Under the pieces are notes generated by a model that was given only the letters and a program-made list of their open reading frames with translations, did not search any database and had not been told where the DNA came from. This document shows, piece after piece, positions 55,001 to 63,849 of a stretch of DNA of 64,000 nucleotides. Numbering within the stretch: position 1 is the first letter of the stretch; every line of letters begins with the position of its first letter. The translations under genes were made by a program, and so were the position numbers. The stretch comes from PALSA-607 sp963825425 (GTDB taxonomy: Bacteria; Actinomycetota; Actinomycetes; Acidothermales; Acidothermaceae): positions 1-64,000 of the forward strand of contig CAWGTF010000017.1 of assembly GCA_963825425.1 (NCBI GenBank), read 5' to 3'.

Positions 55001-55629
55001 CGATCGCGATGAAAGACCTCGAGATCCGCGGTGCCGGCAACTTGCTGGGCGGCGAGCAGTCCGGACACATCGCGGCGGTCGGCTTCGATCTGTACGTGCG
55101 GCTCGTCGGCGAGGCGGTCGCGGACTTCAAGGGCGAGAGTTCGCAGGAGCTTGCCGAGGTCAGGATCGACCTGCCCGTCGATGCGCACATCCCGCATGAA
55201 TACATCGACGGCGAACGGCTGCGACTCGCTGCGTACCGGGCGATGGCCGAAGCGACAACAGTCGCGGACGTCGAGGCGGTCCGCGACGAATTGGCGGACC
55301 GTTACGGCCCGTTGCCGGAGCCGGTCAGCAACCTGCTCGAAGTTGCGAAATTGCGCGTCGAGTTGCGGCCGTACGGGATCACCGAGGTCGTTCTCCAGGG
55401 GAACCAAGTTCGGTTCTCGCCCGTCACCCTGCGGGAATCCCAGGTCCTGCGGCTCCAGCGGCTTTTCCCGAAAAGTATCGCTAAGGAGCCAATTGCGACG
55501 ATCATGGTTCCACGGCCGACCGACGCACCGGGACGGTTCGGGGCGCAGCCACTGCGCGACGTCCCGCTCTTGCATTGGGTAGCTGCACTCGTGCGCGAGG
55601 TGCTTCCTGCCGATCAACCCTCACAGTGA
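52063..55629 (+). CDS. mfd: transcription-repair coupling factor
   Basis: Removes RNA polymerase stalled at DNA damage and recruits UvrA. Intact 1,188 residues. The N-terminal UvrB-like module (D1-D2) has YPAWETLPHERLSPRADTVG and RRGEIAVRGGILDVFPP; the RNA-polymerase-interacting CarD-like domain starts LQPGDLVVHEQHGVGRF; the RecG-like motor has CGDVGYGKTEIAVRAVF (Walker A), VVIDEEQRFG (DEEQ box), LAMSATPIPRTLEMA and LHQLRGRVGRGSERAYAY; the C-terminal TRCF domain (LRLAAYRAM...) closes the protein. ATG 52063 follows CGAAAGGCG. The gene directly follows pth in many Gram-positives; here 30 kb of glycan and secretion genes separates them. Confidence 0.97.
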   Translation: MDLSSLRSVLLADPALAQAVRGAQSTTLSQLDLGAPRPLRPFVVAALASAPPVGAGRPVLVVTATDREATDLAAALGALLDPDSVAEYPAWETLPHERLSPRADTVGRRLAVRRRLRHPSDGQLAVVVTPVRALVQPQVAGLGDLEPVALQVGDEVGLDDVVARLIAAGYTRVDLVERRGEIAVRGGILDVFPPTEDHPLRVEFFGDEVDEIRVFKAADQRSLGDDFPAMRGLWAPPCRELLLTPQVLERAAALAAQHPQLADILGKVAHGIAVEGMESLASVLVDKMDLLLDEVPPDTVVLLCDPERVRARAAEVLRTGEEFLQAAWAGAASGGKAPIDLSSAALRPLGDVRAHALTLGLAWWSISPLAATAEVDATDIEADADVLVIDAVAAEAYRGDTQAVVADVKGWLADGWRVLFTTAGHGPAQRIAEVLRGEGVAARLEFELLGIPEPGAVVVSCGALDAGFEARAPKLVLLTENDVFGQRTSTRDLAKLPSRRKRSIDPMQLQPGDLVVHEQHGVGRFIEMVQRTVAGATREYLVIEYAPSKRGQPGDRLYAPTDALDQVTRYVGGENPTLDRMGGSDWAKRKGRARKAVKEIAAELIRLYSARTAAPGYAFGADTPWQRELEEAFPYVETPDQLRTIDEVKADMELPIPMDRLICGDVGYGKTEIAVRAVFKAVQDGKQAAVLCPTTLLVQQHFATFSERFANFPVVVRPVSRFNSPKEEQAIMAGVGDGSVDVVIGTHRLIAGGTNFKNLGLVVIDEEQRFGVEHKERLKQLRTNVDVLAMSATPIPRTLEMAITGIREMSVIQTPPEERHPVLTFVGGYDDRQVGAAIRRELLREGQVFYVHNRVESIERAAARLRDLVPEARIAVAHGQMNEDTLEQVMIGFWERDYDVLVCTTIVESGLDIPNANTLILERADLLGLSQLHQLRGRVGRGSERAYAYFLYPVERPLTETAHDRLATIAQNSDLGAGIAIAMKDLEIRGAGNLLGGEQSGHIAAVGFDLYVRLVGEAVADFKGESSQELAEVRIDLPVDAHIPHEYIDGERLRLAAYRAMAEATTVADVEAVRDELADRYGPLPEPVSNLLEVAKLRVELRPYGITEVVLQGNQVRFSPVTLRESQVLRLQRLFPKSIAKEPIATIMVPRPTDAPGRFGAQPLRDVPLLHWVAALVREVLPADQPSQ

Positions 55630-55678
55630 TCGTTTCGGTTGCTGAGAGGGATCCGGCGCGCGTGGTGAGGAGGAATCT

Positions 55679-57720
55679 GTGACGGGGGACGGCGTCGAAC
55701 CGGACGATTCGGCCGCGCGGGCCGAGTCCGACGAGCTCGACGTGCCCAACGACGAGGCCGAGGTGCCCGAAGAGGCCGAGGTGCCCGAAGAGGCCGAGGA
55801 GGCTGCCCGGCGGATAAGGCCGACCGGACGCTCGAGGAGCCCGAAGGGGCCGCTCCGGCCGAGGATGTCGAAGAAGCCGATGAGCCGGAAGAAGCCGCTG
55901 AGCAGCAGGTCGAGTGGGCCACCCCGATTCCCGTTGACGAGCGGCCCCGCTGGCGACGGATCTCGCCCGCCAGGTGGGCGGTCGCCGCTGGCATCGTTCT
56001 TGTCGTCTGCGTGATCGGCTGGACCGGTTTCAAGGCTTGGCAGCTCGACCGGGCGATTTCGCGCGCCGAAGTCGACGTCGCGTACCTACGCACCGACCTC
56101 GGGTCTGGGCACTTCGTGGCCTTCGCCCCCGACACCGCTCGGCTCCAGGGCGACGCCACCGCCGCGTCGTCCGCCTCGCATGACCCGATTTGGGTGATGG
56201 TCGGTCACATTCCGTTTGTCGGCCGGAACTTGCGCGCCGCGTCTGTCGTCGCGCAATCGCTGTCGCGCATCGTCAACGGTGCGCTGGTGCCGTTGAGCAC
56301 CTCTCACACGTTCACCATCGCCGCGTCGTCCAACGCGGGCGTGAGCAACCTGCTCACCGCGCTCGGCGAAGACAAGGGGTCGATCGCCGCTGCCGTGACG
56401 GCAGTCGACAAGGCGAACGCGGACGTCGCCGCGCTGCACACCGGTGGCCTGCTCGGCTTTGTGCGGCGCCGCGTCATCAGCGCTCAGGCCAAACTCACTC
56501 GAGCAACTACGCAGGTGCAAGACCTCTCGGCGCTCTCGACCGTCGCGCCCTCGCTGCTCGGGCAGGACAAACCGCGCACGATCTTGTTGATGTTCCAGAC
56601 GCCCGCGGAGGAACGTGGCACCGGCGGACTGATCGGGGCATGGGGCGAGCTGCGCACGGACAAGGGTGCAATCTCACTGCTCGCCTTCGGTTCGCTCGAC
56701 TCGCTGGCCAAGGTGCCGGTGCCGCCGCCCGGCGTGAGTCGCGACGTCGTGGCCAACTACGGCTCGGACATCTCGCTGCCGCAGAACTTCAACCTCTCGG
56801 CATCGTTCCCGGACGCCGCGCAGATCTTTAGCGCGTCGTGGACCAATGGTCCGGGGCACGGCGTGGTGCCCGACGCCGTCGTGTCCATCGACCCGGTCGC
56901 GCTTGGCCACATGTTGAGCGCGATCGGACCGGTCAAGACATCCAACGGGACCGAACTCAACGCGACGAACGCGTCCGACATCTTGCAGAAGAAGGAGTAC
57001 TACACCTTCCCCGGCGCGGACCAAGCGCCGCGGATCGCCTTCCTCGGCGAGGTCACGCGGGCCGTGTTCGCGCGGATGACGAAGTCTGGGTACGCGGTCG
57101 GCGCCCTCGGCCGAAAGATCGCCCAGAGCGCGGGGACCGGCGACCTGGAGGTCTGGAGCGCGGACCCGACGGCGGAAGCCAAGTGGGTGGAGATGGGGGT
57201 CGGCGGCAACCTCGGCTCTGCGACGGCACCCGACGCAGCGAACACGGTGCGGTTGGCGCTGAACAGTCTCGACGGTTCGAAACTCGGCGCGTACCTGACC
57301 ACGAGCTTCACGTCGACGAACGTCTGCAACCCAGGACCGTTGCTCACGATTACGCTGCGTAGCACCGCGCCGTCCGACATCCCCTGGTACGCCGGCACCC
57401 ACCTCGCCGGGCTCGACATCACCACCATGAAGCTGTCGTATTCGCTGTATCTGGCGCCTGCGTGGGGCGTGAAGTCCATCTCCGCGGCCGGCCAGCCGTC
57501 GCCCTTTTCAGCGCAGATGGAAGGTGGATGGAGACTGATTCGTGGCGTTATTGAGGTTCCCAGGACAAGCACCCGTATCGTTGCCGTACAGTTGGTGGCG
57601 AGCGCTGGAGCGAGCGAAATCACCAAGATTTTGACCGAGCCGCAGGCGTCGGAAGTCGCCACGAGCGTTCAGGGGAACGTGACTGACGGAACGGCGTGCA
57701 CCGCTCAACCGAACGGATGA
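55679..57720 (+). CDS. DUF4012-domain membrane-anchored protein (frameshift near 55810)
   Basis: About 680 residues. A very acidic cytoplasmic N-terminus (EVPEEAEVPEEAEEAA, EEPEGAAPAEDVEEADEPEE) of ~95 residues spans the frame break. One membrane helix follows (WAVAAGIVLVVCVIGWTG), then a large extracytoplasmic part with the DUF4012 core: ILLMFQTPAEERGTGGLIGAWGEL and SFPDAAQIFSASWTNGPG. DUF4012 proteins are widespread in actinobacteria, often near EPS genes, with no established activity. GTG 55679 has GAGGAGG directly upstream. It lies between mfd and a small LPXTG protein, and may belong functionally with the envelope glycan locus (inference). Confidence 0.82.
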
Positions 57721-57805
57721 TTGACGGTTCGCGACTACTCTCAGTAACTTCGTCGCAGTGTGCAAGTGAGAAATTCATCGGGGCAGTATTTCTGGGGGGT
57801 ACGAA

Positions 57806-58127
57806 ATGAAGAACGTAGCTCGGGCACTTGTCCTGGGGGGCATGGCAAGCGCCACTGCACTACTGGGCACCGGCGTTGCGATGGCGGCTACGTATCCGCC
57901 CCCGCCGCCCGTCACCACGCAGACCGCGGTTCACTCCTGCGGTCGCACCTGTCGCCGTGCTCGGCGAAGTCGTGAGCAAGCCGGCACCGACCGTGGCAAC
58001 ACCGTCGGCCAGCCTGCCGTTCACCGGTCTCGACACGATGGCGCTTGTCGCCGTCGGCGCCGCTCTCGTTGCTGGTGGTACGGCCATGACGGTCGCGACG
58101 CGCAGGCGTCGTAGCCACTCGCACTGA
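57806..58127 (+). CDS. small LPXTG cell-wall-anchored protein (frameshift near 57935)
   Basis: About 107 residues. It opens with a signal peptide (NVARALVLGGMASATALLG, cleavage near VAMAA), followed by a Pro-rich stretch (YPPPPPVTT). After one indel it ends with a complete sortase sorting signal: SASLPFTGLDTMALVAVGAALVAGG then RRRRSHSH (given in pieces: LPFTG motif, hydrophobic segment, basic tail). The mature exposed part is only ~45 residues, so it may be a spacer or a small surface peptide. No sortase gene lies in this window. ATG 57806 is 9 bases after GGGGGGT. Confidence 0.75.
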
Positions 58128-58140
58128 TCTAGTCTTCGCA

Positions 58141-58176
58141 CAGAAGGGCGCCCGGCCTCGGCCAGGCGCCCTTCTG
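58141..58176 (+). terminator. intrinsic-type terminator hairpin
   Basis: CAGAAGGGCGCC (58141-58152) pairs exactly with GGCGCCCTTCTG (58165-58176), 12-nt loop, 13 bp after the LPXTG gene stop. A strong stem without U-tract, as is common in actinobacteria. Confidence 0.85.
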
Positions 58177-58308
58177 CATGCCCCGCCGACGCCGTTCGGG
58201 GACCCTGGCTTTCTGGCCGTCCGCTCGGACCGCGACAATGGCCCAGCATGCACGGCCACCCGGCCCGGCATGCACAGCCAGCCCGCCAGACCGGACGGAA
58301 GGACATCG

Positions 58309-58932
58309 GTGTCCCGCAAGAGGTTCGCGCGCACGGCCACCGGCGTCCCTGCACTCGCCGCGCTCGCGCTCGCTGTCGCGGCCTGCAGCCCGCCGCACCC
58401 CGGCGCCGCCGCTACCGTCGGTAACACGCGGATCTCCGTGACCGCACTCAACGATGCCGTCGCGGTCGCGGTGAAGACGCCCGATGCCACGACCGGCCAG
58501 CTACCGACTCGCTCTGCTGCGGTGCTGTCGAGCCTGACACAGATCATCCGCAACGATCTGATCGCCGACGCCGCGAAGGCGAAGGGCGTGACGGTTACCG
58601 AGGCACAGATCCAGTCGTTCCTGGCGCAGCAGCGGCAGAGCACCGGCAGCGATGCGGCCACCGCGCAGCAGAACGGCCTCCCGCTGGCCGGCCTGCACGA
58701 GGCGGTGTACGAGAAGCTGCTTCTCGACAACCTGTTGACGGCGCTTGCCCCCGGCGTGACCGACCAGACCGCGCAATCGACCGCGCTGACCACGTACCTC
58801 GGCAAGATCGCCACCCAGGAAGGCGTCAGCGTCAATCCGCGCTACGGAGCGTACGAACCCACCAGATTCGATGTCGTCGCCAGCGACGCGTTCACCTCGC
58901 CGGTCCCAGCCGCATCCGCACCGGCCGGCTGA
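58309..58932 (+). CDS. SurA-N-like secreted lipoprotein
   Basis: A 207-residue protein starting at GTG 58309 with lipobox ALALAVAAC, so lipid-anchored at Cys about 25. After TVGNTRISVTALNDAV the helical region (RSAAVLSSLTQIIRNDLIADAAKAKGVTVTEAQIQSFLAQ, here noted as a block of ~40 residues) resembles the N-terminal chaperone domain of SurA/PrsA-like foldases. No rotamase domain follows; it ends with a Pro/Ala tail (VPAASAPAG). It may assist folding of secreted proteins. mazG starts 19 bases after its stop. In Mycobacterium a lipoprotein gene also sits beside mazG. Confidence 0.75.
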   Translation: MSRKRFARTATGVPALAALALAVAACSPPHPGAAATVGNTRISVTALNDAVAVAVKTPDATTGQLPTRSAAVLSSLTQIIRNDLIADAAKAKGVTVTEAQIQSFLAQQRQSTGSDAATAQQNGLPLAGLHEAVYEKLLLDNLLTALAPGVTDQTAQSTALTTYLGKIATQEGVSVNPRYGAYEPTRFDVVASDAFTSPVPAASAPAG

Positions 58933-58951
58933 GCAAGGCAAGACGACAAGC

Positions 58952-59608
58952 GTGACGGGACGGCGGGGCGAGCGGTTTCTCGATCTCGTCGAGGTTATGG
59001 ACCGGTTGCGCTCGCCGGGCGGGTGTCCGTGGGACGCCGAACAGACCCACGCCACGCTGGTCAAGTACCTGCTCGAAGAGGCCTATGAAACGGCCGAGGC
59101 GATCGAGGACGGCGACGACGACGCGCTGCGCGAGGAGCTCGGCGACGTGCTGCTGCAGGTCGTGTTCCACGCGCGCATCGCCCAGGACGACGCAGGCTTC
59201 GACATCGACGACGTCGCCGCCGGCATTGCGGACAAACTCGTCCGCCGCCACCCGCACGTCTTCGCCGGGGCGCAGGCGAACACCGCGGGCGATGTCGAAG
59301 CGAACTGGGAAGCGTTGAAGGCGGCGGAAAAGGGTCGGACGTCGGCAGCTGACGGCGTCCCGCTGGCGCAGCCTGCTCTTGCGCTTGCCGCTGCGCTGGT
59401 CGGGCGGGCCGCGAAGGCCGGCCTTGAGGTTCCGGTGCCTGGTGTCATCGAAGCTCCTGACGTCGTCGACGACGACTCGATCGGTGACCTGTTGATGGCC
59501 GTCGTCGTGCTGGCCCGGGCTGCGAGGGTCGATCCCGAGGGAGCGCTACGCGCGGCAGCCCGCCGCTACCGCGGGTTGGTGCAGGCCGCCGAAGGGGTCG
59601 CCGAGTAA
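58952..59608 (+). CDS. mazG: MazG nucleoside triphosphate pyrophosphohydrolase
   Basis: Hydrolyses (d)NTPs, including damaged ones, to NMP and PPi. LRSPGGCPWDAEQTHATL is the start of the MazG domain, EEAYETAEAIEDGDDDALREELGD holds the EExxE...ExxD metal ligands (read in two blocks), and FADKL-type helices (GIADKLVRRHPHVF) complete it. At 218 residues it has the single-domain actinobacterial form. The C-terminal region is degenerate compared with two-domain enzymes. GTG 58952 is the start closest to the conserved FLDLVEVMDRLR. mazG-eno is a standard neighbour pair. Confidence 0.92.
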   Translation: MTGRRGERFLDLVEVMDRLRSPGGCPWDAEQTHATLVKYLLEEAYETAEAIEDGDDDALREELGDVLLQVVFHARIAQDDAGFDIDDVAAGIADKLVRRHPHVFAGAQANTAGDVEANWEALKAAEKGRTSAADGVPLAQPALALAAALVGRAAKAGLEVPVPGVIEAPDVVDDDSIGDLLMAVVVLARAARVDPEGALRAAARRYRGLVQAAEGVAE

Positions 59609-59646
59609 ACTGGCGGCCCGCCAACCAGACGCTCAGGAGTACCACT

Positions 59647-60927
59647 GTGGCCGCCATCGAAGCCCTCGGGGCTCGCGAAATCCTCGATTCAAGAGGCAAC
59701 CCGACCATCGAAGTCGAGGCTCTTCTCGACGACGGAACGATTGCGCGCGCGGGGGTTCCGAGTGGCGCTTCGACCGGCGCGTTCGAGGCTGTCGAACTGC
59801 GTGACGGTGGCGAGCGCTACGGCGGCAAGGGTGTCGAGCACGCCGTGCAGGCGGTCATCGACGACATCGCTCCCGAGGTGATCGGATTCGAGGCGAGTGA
59901 GCAGCGGCTGCTCGACGCGAAGCTGATCGACCTCGACGGCACGCCGAACAAGTCCAAGCTCGGTGCCAATGCGATTCTCGGCGTGTCACTCGCGGTGGCC
60001 AGGGCCGCCGCCGAATCCGCTGAGTTGCCGCTGTTCCGCTACCTCGGCGGCCCCAACGCGCACCTGCTCCCGGTGCCGATGATGAACATCGTCAACGGCG
60101 GATCGCACGCCGACTCCAACGTCGACATCCAAGAATTCATGATCGCCCCGATCGGCGCCGGCACCTTCGCCGAAGCGTTCCGGTGGGGGGCCGAGACCTA
60201 CCACGCGCTGAAGGCAGTGCTGAAGGCCCGCGGTCTGTCGACCGGACTCGGCGATGAAGGCGGCTTCGCCCCGAACCTGGGCAGTAACCGCGAAGCACTC
60301 GACCTGATCCTCGAGGCGATCGCGAAGGCCGGCTTCACCCCGGGCCGCGACATCGCACTCGCACTCGACGTCGCCGCGACCGAGTTTCATCACGATGGCG
60401 CGTACGCATTCGAGGGCAGCAACAAATCGTCGTCCGACCTGATTGCGTACTACACCGACCTCGTTGCGAACTACCCGCTGGTGTCGATCGAAGACCCGCT
60501 CGACGAAGAGGACTGGGATGGCTGGAAGGCCATCACCGATGCGCTGGGCTCGAAGGTCCAGATCGTCGGCGACGACTTGTTCGTCACGAATCCGATCCGC
60601 ATCGCACGGGGGATTGCGTCGAGCACCGCAAACGCGCTGCTGGTGAAGTTGAACCAGATCGGCACCTTGACGGAGACACTCGACGCCGTCGACATGGCGC
60701 ACCGCGCGGGCTACCGAACGATGGTCTCGCACCGATCCGGTGAGACCGAGGACACCACGATCGCCGACTTTGCGGTCGCGACCAACGCCGGTCAGATCAA
60801 GAGCGGTGCACCTGCGCGCGGCGAACGCATTGCGAAGTACAACCAGCTGATGCGCATCGAGGAAGAACTCGACGACGCAGCGCGCTACGCAGGCGCGTCG
60901 GCGTTTCCCCGATTCGTGATCGGCTGA
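59647..60927 (+). CDS. eno: enolase
   Basis: Converts 2-phosphoglycerate to phosphoenolpyruvate in glycolysis and the reverse; also part of RNA-degradation complexes in some bacteria. Intact 426 residues. EILDSRGNPTIEVEA, VPSGASTGAFEAVELRDG (catalytic loop), NIVNGGSHADSNVDIQEFM, GDEGGFAPNLGSN, SIEDPLDEEDW, GDDLFVTNP, LLVKLNQIGTLTET (Lys) and SHRSGETEDTTIADFAV are all present. GTG 59647 has CAGGAGTACC upstream. The next gene begins 3 bp after its stop. Confidence 0.98.
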   Translation: MAAIEALGAREILDSRGNPTIEVEALLDDGTIARAGVPSGASTGAFEAVELRDGGERYGGKGVEHAVQAVIDDIAPEVIGFEASEQRLLDAKLIDLDGTPNKSKLGANAILGVSLAVARAAAESAELPLFRYLGGPNAHLLPVPMMNIVNGGSHADSNVDIQEFMIAPIGAGTFAEAFRWGAETYHALKAVLKARGLSTGLGDEGGFAPNLGSNREALDLILEAIAKAGFTPGRDIALALDVAATEFHHDGAYAFEGSNKSSSDLIAYYTDLVANYPLVSIEDPLDEEDWDGWKAITDALGSKVQIVGDDLFVTNPIRIARGIASSTANALLVKLNQIGTLTETLDAVDMAHRAGYRTMVSHRSGETEDTTIADFAVATNAGQIKSGAPARGERIAKYNQLMRIEEELDDAARYAGASAFPRFVIG

Positions 60928-60929
60928 CG

Positions 60930-61545
60930 TTGCGCCGCCGCCGTCCCGTCGCCGACGGCCGTGCTGCCGACGACGGTGCTGCCGACGACGGTGCTGCCGA
61001 CGACGGTGCCGCTCCGAGCGTTGACGCTGACGGTGCTGCTTCGCGGCGTGGCAAGCCCGCGTTCACCGGACGCGCCGCGGTGCTCGCTGTTGTGGTTGCT
61101 GCACTCGCTCTCGCACTCGCCGCGCCGTTGCGTGAGCTGTTGAGTCAGCGGTCACAGATTTCGTCTCTGAATACCAGCATCGCCAGTCAGCAGCAGCAGG
61201 TCACTTCGTTGCAGAAAGCCCAGCAGCAGTGGGCAAATCCAACGTATGTCGAGCAGCAGGCGCGCGACCGGTTGCACTACGTCTTCCCGGGACAAGTGCC
61301 CTACGTGACGCTGTCGCCGACACCGGTGGCGTCGCGCGTCGGCTGCTGCTGCGCAGGCGCTCGCGTCGCAGCCTTGGTATGGCCGGTTGTGGTCGTCGGT
61401 GGAGGGCGCCGCGCATGTCACGCCGAAGCCGACGCCGTCGCCGAGCCCGACGTTGGCGCCAGCACTGATTTCGCCGCCTGCTGCGTCGGCGCCGGTGATC
61501 ACTGCCGGTCCGAGCTGCCGCAGGTCCGAGTGTTGCGCCCGGACC

Positions 61546-61562
<17 letters not shown>
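60930..61562 (+). CDS. ftsB: septum-formation initiator FtsB/DivIC (frameshifts near 61330 and 61500)
   Basis: A bitopic membrane protein of the FtsQLB division complex. An Asp/Ala-rich cytoplasmic N-terminus containing AADDG repeats precedes one membrane helix (AAVLAVVVAALALALAAPL), a coiled coil (SQISSLNTSIASQQQQVTSL), and the DivIC end motif (DRLHYVFPGQVPYV). After an indel near 61330 a Pro/Ser/Ala tail follows (PWYGRLWSSVEG, TPKPTPSPSPT). A return to the first frame would end it at 61562, overlapping the DUF501 GTG. TTG 60930 is the only start near eno. eno-ftsB-DUF501-ppx is the conserved actinobacterial order. Confidence 0.88.
60961..61005 (+). repeat. three 15-bp tandem repeats inside ftsB
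   Basis: GTGCTGCCGACGACG occurs three times head to tail (60961, 60976, 60991), encoding repeats of Ala-Ala-Asp-Asp-Gly in the cytoplasmic tail. A length-variable site likely to change by slippage in multiples of five codons, keeping frame. Confidence 0.85.
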
Positions 61563-62061
<499 letters not shown>

Positions 62062-62065
<4 letters not shown>

Positions 62066-62991
62066 CGCGGGTTGCCGCTATTGACTGCGGGACGAACTCG
62101 CTGCGGTTGCTCATCGCCGATGTCGATGCGGCGCGCGGCACGCTCGTCGACGTCGATCGCGAGATGAAGATCGTGCGCCTTGGGCAGGGGGTCGATCGCA
62201 CCCGGCGCTTTGCTGACGACGCCTTGGAACGCACCTTCGCGGTCTGCCGCGACTACGCCGAACGAATCGATAGGCAGCACGTCGAGCGAGTGCGATTCGT
62301 GGCCACCAGCGCATCGCGCGACGTGTCGAACCGGGACGCGTTCGTCGACGGGGTACGGCGCGCACTGGGAGTTGACCCCGAGGTGATCTCCGGCGATGAG
62401 GAGGCCGCACTCTCGTTCGCCGGCGCGACTCGCGATCTTCTCGACGTCCCGGGAATGAAGGAGCCCTACCTTGTCGTCGACATCGGCGGCGGCTCGACCG
62501 AATTCGTGGTTGGTGGGCGCGACGTCGAGGCGGCTCGCTCGGTCGACGTCGGGTGCGTGCGGCTGACCGAACGACACCTGCACGACGATCCGCCGACTTC
62601 CGCGCAGATCGAAGCGGCGCGCGCCGACATCGTTGCGGCGATCGACGTCGCGGCGCAGACGGTGCCGATGAAGACGGCCGCGACGCTGGTCGGGCTGGCC
62701 GGCTCCGTCACCACGGTCGCCGCCCTCGCGCTCGGTCTCGACGAGTACGACCCGGTGCGGATCCACCACTCGCGCATCTCGGCGGCGCAGGTCCACGTGG
62801 TAGCCGAGCAGCTGCTGTCGATGACGCGCGCGCAGCGAGCCGCGCTGCCCGTCATGCATCCGGGACGCGTCGACGTGATCGGCGCCGGTGCGTTGGTGCT
62901 CGACACGATCGTCTCAGCAGGTGGGGCTGCGGAGGTCGTGGCGAGCGAGCACGACATTCTCGACGGGATCGCGTTCTCTATCGGCGGTTGA
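62062..62991 (+). CDS. ppx: exopolyphosphatase / guanosine pentaphosphatase (Ppx/GppA family)
   Basis: Intact 309 residues of the ASKHA fold: AAIDCGTNSLRLLIADV is the phosphate-1 loop, ATSASRDVSNRDAFVDGV the conserved middle block, VVDIGGGSTEFVVG the phosphate-2 loop, and VGLAGSVTTVAALALGL the adenosine/P-loop motif. The short form (no HD domain) corresponds to actinobacterial Ppx1/Ppx2-like proteins acting on short polyphosphate or pppGpp; which is unclear. GTG 62062 overlaps the DUF501 stop. Confidence 0.94.
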
Positions 62992-63003
62992 TCGCCGGGC
63001 TAG

Positions 63004-63318
63004 CTACTCGCGGATCAGTGGACCTTGGACGGTGACGCTGGCGATGCCCGGTGCCTTGCGCAGGCCGGCGACGGAGGTGACCGGAACCTGGGCAACGAAT
63101 CCGTTGATCGCGGGCAGCCACTGAGTTACCTGGCCACCGGCCCGAATCACGTCATTGCGCGCCATCACGACGTGCCCGGTCGTTGCTCGCACCGTGACCG
63201 CAGTCCGCGCGACTTCATGGCGGTCGTAGGTCGTCGCGAAGCAGTACCGGTGAGCGGCACCGTGATCGCGACCGACGCCGCCGCCGCGAGCAGCGATTCG
63301 GCTGGCCTTGCTCGGCAT
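63004..63318 (-). pseudogene. fragment of a secreted protein, possibly peptidase S8 propeptide-like
   Basis: The C-terminal ~65 residues (RATTGHVVMARNDVIRAGG, QVTQWLPAINGFVAQVP, PGIASVTVQGPLIRE) look like the inhibitor-I9-type prodomain of subtilases, but no protease domain follows: the frame stops 13 bp from the convergent ppx stop. The N-terminal part in the nominal frame is not protein-like, while another frame carries SLLAAAASVAITVPLTGTA, a good signal-peptide core, so two indels probably disrupt it. It could be a small secreted protein or a truncated protease. Confidence 0.4.
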
Positions 63319-63402
63319 GGCGCGGTGCCCCCTGAGGTTGCCGCGAATTGCGGCTTACTCGTGTTGTCGCCAGGATCCCCGGTCGCCCCATCCGCCGACC
63401 GG

Positions 63403-63436
63403 GCGCGGTGTTGCCGCGATCGCCGCAACACCGCGC
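63403..63436 (-). terminator. terminator hairpin after the cupin gene
   Basis: GCGCGGTGTTGC (63403-63414) pairs perfectly with GCAACACCGCGC (63425-63436), 10-nt loop, 36 bp past the cupin stop on the minus strand. No T-run. Confidence 0.8.
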
Positions 63437-63472
63437 GCATCCGGCCCAGCGGCGCTTGCGCAGCGAGCGAAC

Positions 63473-63838
63473 TCAGTGCCGCTTGGCGTAGTCGGCGAAG
63501 CCTTGCCAGTCGATGACCACGCACGGCTCGTCGCCCACGGTCCACGCGTCGTGGCCGGGCGCCATGACCGCGAAGTCGCCGGGGCCGTACTCGAGCTCCT
63601 CGCCGTCGTCCATCACGACCTGCATGCGGCCCGACACGAAGTAGCCCATGTGGGCGGCCTGACAGCTGTCGGTCTTGGCGATCGGCTTGACGTGCTCAGA
63701 CCAGCGCCAGCCCGGCATGAACGTGGCGCGGCCGACTGGTCCGTCGTCGAGGTTCACCAGGACGACCTGACCCATGCCAGCCTCAAACGGGCGGATCTCT
63801 TCAGGATTGTCGAGACTCTTGCGAACGAGACGTGCCAT
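63473..63838 (-). CDS. small cupin-domain protein
   Basis: A 121-residue single-domain beta-barrel. GWRWSEHVKPIAKTDSCQAA, GYFVSGRMQVVMDDGEELE and YGPGDFAVMAPGHDAWTVGD correspond to the two cupin motifs with partly conserved metal ligands (His 62-type, Glu, His). Such proteins bind small ligands or act as simple dioxygenases or isomerases; no activity can be named. ATG 63838 has an AAGGGG site and gives MARLVRKSLDNPEE; upstream extension overlaps the sulfurtransferase gene. It is 11 bp downstream of that gene on the same strand, so probably co-transcribed. Confidence 0.85.
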   Translation of the reverse strand: MARLVRKSLDNPEEIRPFEAGMGQVVLVNLDDGPVGRATFMPGWRWSEHVKPIAKTDSCQAAHMGYFVSGRMQVVMDDGEELEYGPGDFAVMAPGHDAWTVGDEPCVVIDWQGFADYAKRH

Positions 63839-63849
63839 GGCGATACCCC

